A stretch of 9,607 nt of DNA from Dehalococcoidia bacterium (GTDB lineage: Bacteria > Chloroflexota > Dehalococcoidia > GIF9 > UBA5629). Positions 7,018 to 9,607 of this stretch are shown in pieces (the stretch's first letter is position 1; every line of letters starts with the position of its first letter). The notes under the pieces are model-generated. The model was given only the letters and a program-made list of their open reading frames with translations, made no database searches and was not told where the DNA came from. A program made the translations under genes and the position numbers. The DNA lies in NCBI GenBank assembly GCA_003484395.1, contig DNCV01000016.1, positions 1 through 9,607 of the forward strand, in the 5' to 3' direction.

Positions 7018-7658
7018 ATATCTCCGAGATGATGAAACGTCTGGAACGAATAATAACCAGACCAGTTGTGCCGTGGCTTGCAAAAAGCAAGCTAACGCCG
7101 GATATTCTCACATGGAGCGGCCTGGTTTTAACGATTGTCACTGCTTCTGTCATTGCAGCAGGTAATCTGTTTCTCGGGGGATTTCTCGTATTACTTTCCG
7201 GATTTTTTGATATGATGGATGGTTCCCTTGCGCGATTTACGAATAAAAGCACGAAGTTTGGAGCCTTCCTCGATTCCACGGTCGATCGTTTTTCGGAAGC
7301 ATTGCTTCTTTTAGGCCTCCTTATTTATTATTTGGGGATCAACAGGCAGGAATTGCTTGCAGGCGCTATCTCATTCGGTGATGAGACTGCCTTTGCAGCT
7401 CTTCTTATTTTCGTTGTTTTGACCTTCTCTTTTTTGACCAGTTATACCAGGGCTAGAGCAGAGGGGCTGGGCGTGGATTGCCAGGTTGGTGTCTTCCCCC
7501 GGGCAGGACGTGTAATTTTACTGGCTTTGGGTCTGATTTTTAATCTGATCCTTTGGGCTCTTATTGTTATTGCACTGCTCGGTTTTATAACGGTCATACA
7601 GCGAATGGTCCACGTGTGGAAACACGCCGGTAAATCAGGTACGGTGGATCATGAGTGA
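7014..7658 (+). CDS. pgsA: CDP-alcohol phosphatidyltransferase, probable phosphatidylinositol-phosphate synthase
   Basis: Enzymes of this family displace CMP from CDP-diacylglycerol with an alcohol. Next to ino1 the likely alcohol is inositol-1-phosphate, giving phosphatidylinositol phosphate as with actinobacterial PgsA1. The complete signature D-x2-D-G-x2-A-R-x8-G-x3-D-x3-D is present: Asp66, Asp69, Gly70, Ala73, Arg74, Gly83, Asp87 and Asp91, which bind metal ions and the CDP group. KLTPDILTWSG (26-36) is the usual N-terminal motif, and SYTRARAEGLG (143-153) with PRAGRVILL (162-170) resembles the PI-phosphate branch. About six membrane helices are expected. The 214-residue length is normal. 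Its ATG overlaps the preceding stop (ATGA), implying coupled translation. A phosphatidylglycerol-phosphate or other CDP-alcohol product cannot be ruled out from sequence alone. The phosphatase needed to make PI is not in the window. Confidence 0.9.
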   Translation: MNISEMMKRLERIITRPVVPWLAKSKLTPDILTWSGLVLTIVTASVIAAGNLFLGGFLVLLSGFFDMMDGSLARFTNKSTKFGAFLDSTVDRFSEALLLLGLLIYYLGINRQELLAGAISFGDETAFAALLIFVVLTFSFLTSYTRARAEGLGVDCQVGVFPRAGRVILLALGLIFNLILWALIVIALLGFITVIQRMVHVWKHAGKSGTVDHE

Positions 7659-7839
7659 TTCACGCTTTCAAAGGAGTATGGTGATTGTCACTGTGGTGAT
7701 GATTCTCTGGATTGTGATGGGGATTGTCTTCGGAATCTTCAATACGGCTTTTGTTATCCTTTCCGGATTGATCCTCTGGAGTATTCTTTCAGGGGTCTTA
7801 ATCCATTATTGGGGTAAAGACTACATGTCTTGTGAATAG
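7651..7839 (+). CDS. Small two-helix membrane protein, 62 aa
   Basis: I do not recognise this small protein. It has a short polar N-terminus, two membrane helices at about residues 9-29 and 32-53, and a short tail ending KDYMSCE. Its ATG lies eight bases before the stop of the phosphatidyltransferase gene, so the two are almost certainly translated together. That makes a role in phosphatidylinositol or glycolipid metabolism, for example as a subunit or stabiliser of the membrane enzyme, a fair inference. No catalytic residues are visible. An 8-base inverted repeat overlaps its end. Confidence 0.7.
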   Translation: MSDSRFQRSMVIVTVVMILWIVMGIVFGIFNTAFVILSGLILWSILSGVLIHYWGKDYMSCE

Positions 7840-7851
7840 ACGAAAGACATG
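7824..7851 (+). terminator. Inverted repeat at end of the lipid operon, weak terminator candidate
   Basis: CATGTCTT (7824-7831) and AAGACATG (7844-7851) form a perfect 8-base stem with a 12-base loop, spanning the stop codon of the last operon gene. The stem is A/T-rich and is not followed by a T-run, so it is not a canonical intrinsic terminator. It may slow decay of the message or be coincidental. Confidence 0.25.
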
Positions 7852-7885
7852 ATTCCCTACTTGCGCTTTCCGTCCCCGTTGTTCG

Positions 7886-8194
7886 GTGAAGCTAAACCAA
7901 CATACAGATACCTGCGTTCTCAAGGCAGACTTGGTAAAGGTCAACATCGAGCGGCGCCGGATAGCCGAGGCAAATGAGGAGTGGCGTAAGCGATATGCCG
8001 TGCGGGCAGGGGTCGAGGGAACGAACTCAGAACTGAAACGACGGCACGGGCTTGGGCATCTGCGAGTACGAGGTGGCCGTAGGGTGCGGCTTGCCGTCTA
8101 CCTCAAGACATTGGCCTGCAATATCAAGCGGATGATCTATGCCCTTCAAATGCAGGAGCGACAAGCAGAGAGAGCCAGGCAGACCTTACCATAG
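7886..8194 (+). pseudogene. IS1182-type transposase, C-terminal remnant
   Basis: Only the end of a DDE transposase remains. Residues 40-82 match the C-terminus of the IS1182 group: RAGVEGTNSELKRRHGLG, containing the Glu (residue 44) that would be the last of the catalytic triad, then RVRLAVYLKTLACNIKRM. The N-terminal DNA-binding part and both catalytic Asp residues, normally several hundred residues upstream, are gone; the upstream 46 bases run straight into the lipid operon. The GTG at 7886 has no ribosome binding site and is unlikely to be used. Base composition is richer in G and C, especially CGG/CGA codons, than the flanking sequence, consistent with transfer. No terminal inverted repeat could be identified. 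The fragment cannot transpose and is best read as a fossil insertion. Confidence 0.8.
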
Positions 8195-8274
8195 CATCGC
8201 TTGGGGATGTCTGCAACTGGCTTTTTACGAGAGAATCAATGTTAAGCAATTCATTACCAAAAGAAGAACATTTA

Positions 8275-8283
8275 TGCTACAAT
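8275..8283 (+). promoter_or_regulatory. Extended -10 promoter of tRNA-Gln
   Basis: TGCTACAAT is an extended -10 element (TGn plus TACAAT) placed eleven bases before the tRNA 5' end, which fits a start a few bases upstream of the mature RNA. The -35 position (8255-8260, TACCAA) is a poor match, as is common when the extended -10 is present. Confidence 0.5.
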
Positions 8284-8293
8284 TCTAACTCAT

Positions 8294-8367
8294 TGCCGAG
8301 TTGTGTAGCGGTAGCACGATGGACTTTGGATCCATTTGCCCAGGTTCGAATCCTGGCTCGGCAGCCA
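8294..8367 (+). tRNA. tRNA-Gln (anticodon UUG)
   Basis: The 74-base gene folds as a full cloverleaf. The acceptor strand TGCCGAG (8294-8300) pairs with CTCGGCA; the D stem is GTGT/GCAC; the anticodon stem ATGGA/TCCAT encloses the loop CTTTGGA with anticodon TTG, which reads CAA for glutamine. The variable loop is four bases and the T arm is CCAGG, loop TTCGAAT, CCTGG. The U1-A72 first pair is typical of bacterial tRNA-Gln, and CCA is encoded. Glutamine may be loaded directly by GlnRS or through Glu-tRNA and GatCAB, which this window does not tell. It stands alone between a transposon remnant and a toxin-antitoxin cluster. Confidence 0.96.
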
Positions 8368-8510
8368 GTTCATTTCTACGTTCATATTTGTTCTACGCCC
8401 CGTAATCTAATTGTGAAAACATAGCTAAATTCGATTCGAATCTTGAGTGTCCATTGGTACCACTTTGCCAAGAGATGCCTCCATCAAGTTATGTTCGTTT
8501 TCATCTCATT

Positions 8511-8550
8511 AATGTCAGATTGCCATCGGCTCAATGTCATATGATTGTCA
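8511..8550. repeat. Three phased A(A/T)TGTCA repeats upstream of hic genes
   Basis: AATGTCA occurs at 8511-8517 and 8533-8539, and ATTGTCA at 8544-8550, with start spacings of 22 and 11 bases, about two and one turns of the helix. The last copy contains the -35 box, and a TCATATGA palindrome (8537-8544) lies between the second and third. The arrangement looks like an operator for a repressor binding one face of the DNA; this is inference. Confidence 0.4.
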
Positions 8551-8573
8551 ATCTATACACTCACTGATATAAT
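8545..8573 (+). promoter_or_regulatory. Strong sigma70-type promoter of the hic cluster
   Basis: TTGTCA (8545-8550, 5 of 6) and a perfect TATAAT (8568-8573) are 17 bases apart, the best promoter match in the window. Transcription would start near 8580, some 20-40 bases before the first hic reading frame. Two of the phased TGTCA repeats overlap or abut the -35 box. Confidence 0.7.
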
Positions 8574-8619
8574 GATTTCATGATTACTAGCTATTCAGGG
8601 AATGGCTGATCTAATTAAC

Positions 8620-8844
8620 ATGAAGTACACAATCATAATCGAAAAAGGTAAGGAATCAGGTTATGTAGCGTATGCTCCTGCGTTAAAGGGTTGTGTTTCG
8701 CAGGGTATGACTAAAGCGGAGGCCACGCGCAATATTAAAGAAGCTATAGAAGTTTACATTGAAGCTCTTATTGAAGATGGGCTCCCAGTTCCAACCGAAG
8801 TAGGCAAAGATACCATAGAAGAGCTTGAGGTCGTTGCAAAATAA
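8620..8844 (+). CDS. hicB: HicB-like antitoxin, first copy
   Basis: HicB antitoxins bind and neutralise HicA and usually repress their own operon. This protein of about 74 residues is the compact partial-RNase-H-type HicB domain: KYTIIIEKGKESGYVAYAPALKG then CVSQGMTKAEATRNIKEAIEVYIEAL, the family's glycine-cysteine turn and amphipathic helix. It has no C-terminal HTH or ribbon-helix-helix domain, so DNA binding by itself is doubtful. I chose the ATG at 8620 because family members begin MKYT; an ATG at 8602 adds six residues but has AGGG only one base away. The gene is followed after about 40 bases by a second HicB rather than by a HicA, so it may be a spare or partner antitoxin. Confidence 0.85.
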   Translation: MKYTIIIEKGKESGYVAYAPALKGCVSQGMTKAEATRNIKEAIEVYIEALIEDGLPVPTEVGKDTIEELEVVAK

Positions 8845-8886
8845 ATAGCGCCTCGATATTTATTGTTAGGGAGGATAAAATTAGTG

Positions 8887-9108
8887 ATGCCGGATTATAA
8901 ATTTACAGTCGCAGTGGAACAGGACGAGGATGGGCTTTATATAGCCTCAGTGCCGCTACTTCAGGGTTGCTATACTCAGGGTGAAACTTATGAGGAAGCC
9001 ATGGCGAATATAAAAGATGCTATTCGCTTGCACATAGAAGCCCGGCGGGATTTAGGCGAGTCTATACCTATAGAAGTAGCGGTGGATGAGGTGCAGATAG
9101 TTGCCTAA
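8887..9108 (+). CDS. hicB: HicB-like antitoxin, second copy
   Basis: The second compact HicB domain (73 residues) reads YKFTVAVEQDEDGLYIASVP, LLQGCYTQGETYEEAMANIK and DAIRLHIEARRDLGE, aligning along its length with the first copy but well diverged from it. It lacks an added DNA-binding domain. AGGGAGG at 8868-8874 is a strong ribosome binding site; a GTG at 8884 is better spaced (nine bases) than the ATG at 8887 (twelve), so one extra residue is possible. Its stop codon overlaps the HicA start by eight bases, which marks it as the direct partner of that toxin and suggests coupled translation so that antitoxin is made before toxin. Confidence 0.9.
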   Translation: MPDYKFTVAVEQDEDGLYIASVPLLQGCYTQGETYEEAMANIKDAIRLHIEARRDLGESIPIEVAVDEVQIVA

Positions 9109-9325
9109 ACTCAGACCAGCCAAGTCTGAAGAAGTCATACACGTATTAGAGAAATTAGGATTCTCCTGTATTCGCCAGAGTGGCAGCCATATGATATTTC
9201 ATCATCCCGATTGTAGATGGACAACCGTACCAATTCACAAGGGTAAAGACTTAGGGAAAGGTATTCTAAGTAAAATCCTGAAGGATGCAAAGATTAAAGT
9301 TAGCGAGTTTGAAAACCTGCGATAA
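9101..9325 (+). CDS. hicA: HicA-family toxin, mRNA interferase
   Basis: HicA is a small double-stranded-RNA-binding-fold ribonuclease that cleaves translated mRNA and stops growth until HicB blocks it. The 74-residue length is typical. Visible family features are VLEKLGFSCIRQSGSHMIF with the catalytic His30 in the GSH turn, HHPDCR (34-39), VPIHKGKDLGKGILSKILKD (43-62) and the short C-terminal tail. Nothing essential appears to be missing, so it should be active. The start is a TTG at 9101, nine bases after GAGG (9088-9091), inside the end of the preceding antitoxin gene; a TTG start would keep toxin synthesis low. The order antitoxin before toxin is the reverse of the classical hicAB arrangement but is seen in other HicBA loci. 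Confidence 0.92.
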   Translation: MPKLRPAKSEEVIHVLEKLGFSCIRQSGSHMIFHHPDCRWTTVPIHKGKDLGKGILSKILKDAKIKVSEFENLR

Positions 9326-9607
9326 AATCGCTATATCAGGGACTTCTGAAGCAGTTGCCGCAACTTCGATGCTAAGTCAGGCCGGAAAAAGTTCGATTTG
9401 AGTCCCGTGTGGCCAGCCATTCATTGTACATCACAGATTCGCAGTTGAACAGAAACAGTTACCGTTATTGCCGAACCCGCATTTGGCTTTGCCTCTTATT
9501 CTGACATCGTATATAATAATATGGCCTTGTGGCAGCGGAGTAAGTGAAAAGGGTGATTGGGTATAGGGATTGGGTATAGGGATTGTCGAAACTCTATGAT
9601 AATGTCC
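9326..9607. other. Non-coding tail after hicA
   Basis: No gene is supported in the last 282 bases on either strand. The stretch holds a 13-base perfect palindrome (AGTTGC/GCAACT around 9353-9365), a tRNA-3'-end-like segment at 9391-9425, an isolated TATAAT at 9522-9527 with CTGACA only 15 bases upstream, and a short tandem repeat near the end. A weak GCGAT/ATCGC stem at 9319-9331 overlaps the hicA stop but lacks a T-run. Confidence 0.5.
9556..9585 (+). repeat. 13-base tandem repeat, 2.3 copies
   Basis: ATTGGGTATAGGG occurs at 9556-9568 and again, identically, at 9569-9581, followed by a partial ATTG. It is near the window edge, so the context is unknown. Confidence 0.85.

Noticed and set aside
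8239..8424. Plus-strand 61-codon open frame
   Set aside because: It runs straight through the tRNA-Gln gene and has no ribosome binding site.
9380..9419. A tRNA-like end (GTTCGATT ... GGCCAGCCA) as a second tRNA gene
   Set aside because: The supposed T stem does not pair and no acceptor, D or anticodon arms precede it; kept only as a possible att-like remnant.
9501..9545. CTGACA and TATAAT as a promoter for a further gene
   Set aside because: The spacing is only 15 bases and the ATG that follows at 9530 opens a frame of just a few codons before the stop.
9541..9607. Short repeats near the window end as the start of a CRISPR array
   Set aside because: The 13-base units are directly adjacent without spacers.

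Overview
The window looks like a bacterial chromosome segment from a moderate-GC organism. A Chloroflexota (Dehalococcoidia-like) source is my best guess. The guess rests on an actinobacterial-type inositol-phosphate synthase, a PimA-like mannosyltransferase and a phosphatidylinositol-phosphate-synthase-like enzyme in one operon, next to small lipoproteins and a zinc-ribbon membrane protein. It is inference and could be settled by a phylogeny of the inositol synthase.

Layout. (1) Bases 1-1890 are accessory in character. An unrecognised 228-residue protein lies on the minus strand. It is divergent from a tyrosine recombinase that breaks off straight after its H-x-x-R motif, where foreign-looking repeat sequence begins. 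A promoter wrapped in inverted repeats precedes the recombinase. (2) Bases 1891-4366 form a tight four-gene plus-strand cluster: a four-helix membrane protein with two C-terminal zinc ribbons, then three small secreted or lipid-anchored proteins that are diverged tandem paralogues of a family I do not recognise. (3) Bases 4367-4723 hold no convincing gene but include a 61-codon coding-like relic and, at the end, a promoter. (4) Bases 4724-7839 are a phosphatidylinositol/mannoside operon: ino1, a pimA-like glycosyltransferase, a CDP-alcohol phosphatidyltransferase and a 62-residue two-helix membrane protein, the last two joined by overlapping start and stop codons. (5) Bases 7840-9607 are accessory again: the C-terminal remnant of an IS1182-type transposase, a complete tRNA-Gln(UUG) with encoded CCA, and a HicB-HicB-HicA toxin-antitoxin cluster with a strong promoter and helically phased repeats. 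The final 280 bases are non-coding and contain a short tandem repeat.

How the genes work together. Ino1 makes inositol-1-phosphate from glucose-6-phosphate. The CDP-alcohol phosphatidyltransferase would join it to CDP-diacylglycerol to give phosphatidylinositol phosphate. After removal of the phosphate by an enzyme not encoded here, the PimA-like enzyme could mannosylate the lipid head group on the cytoplasmic face. The lipoprotein cluster upstream is probably a separate envelope-related unit. The hic genes, transposon remnant, broken integrase and tRNA suggest repeated insertion and decay on both sides of the conserved core.
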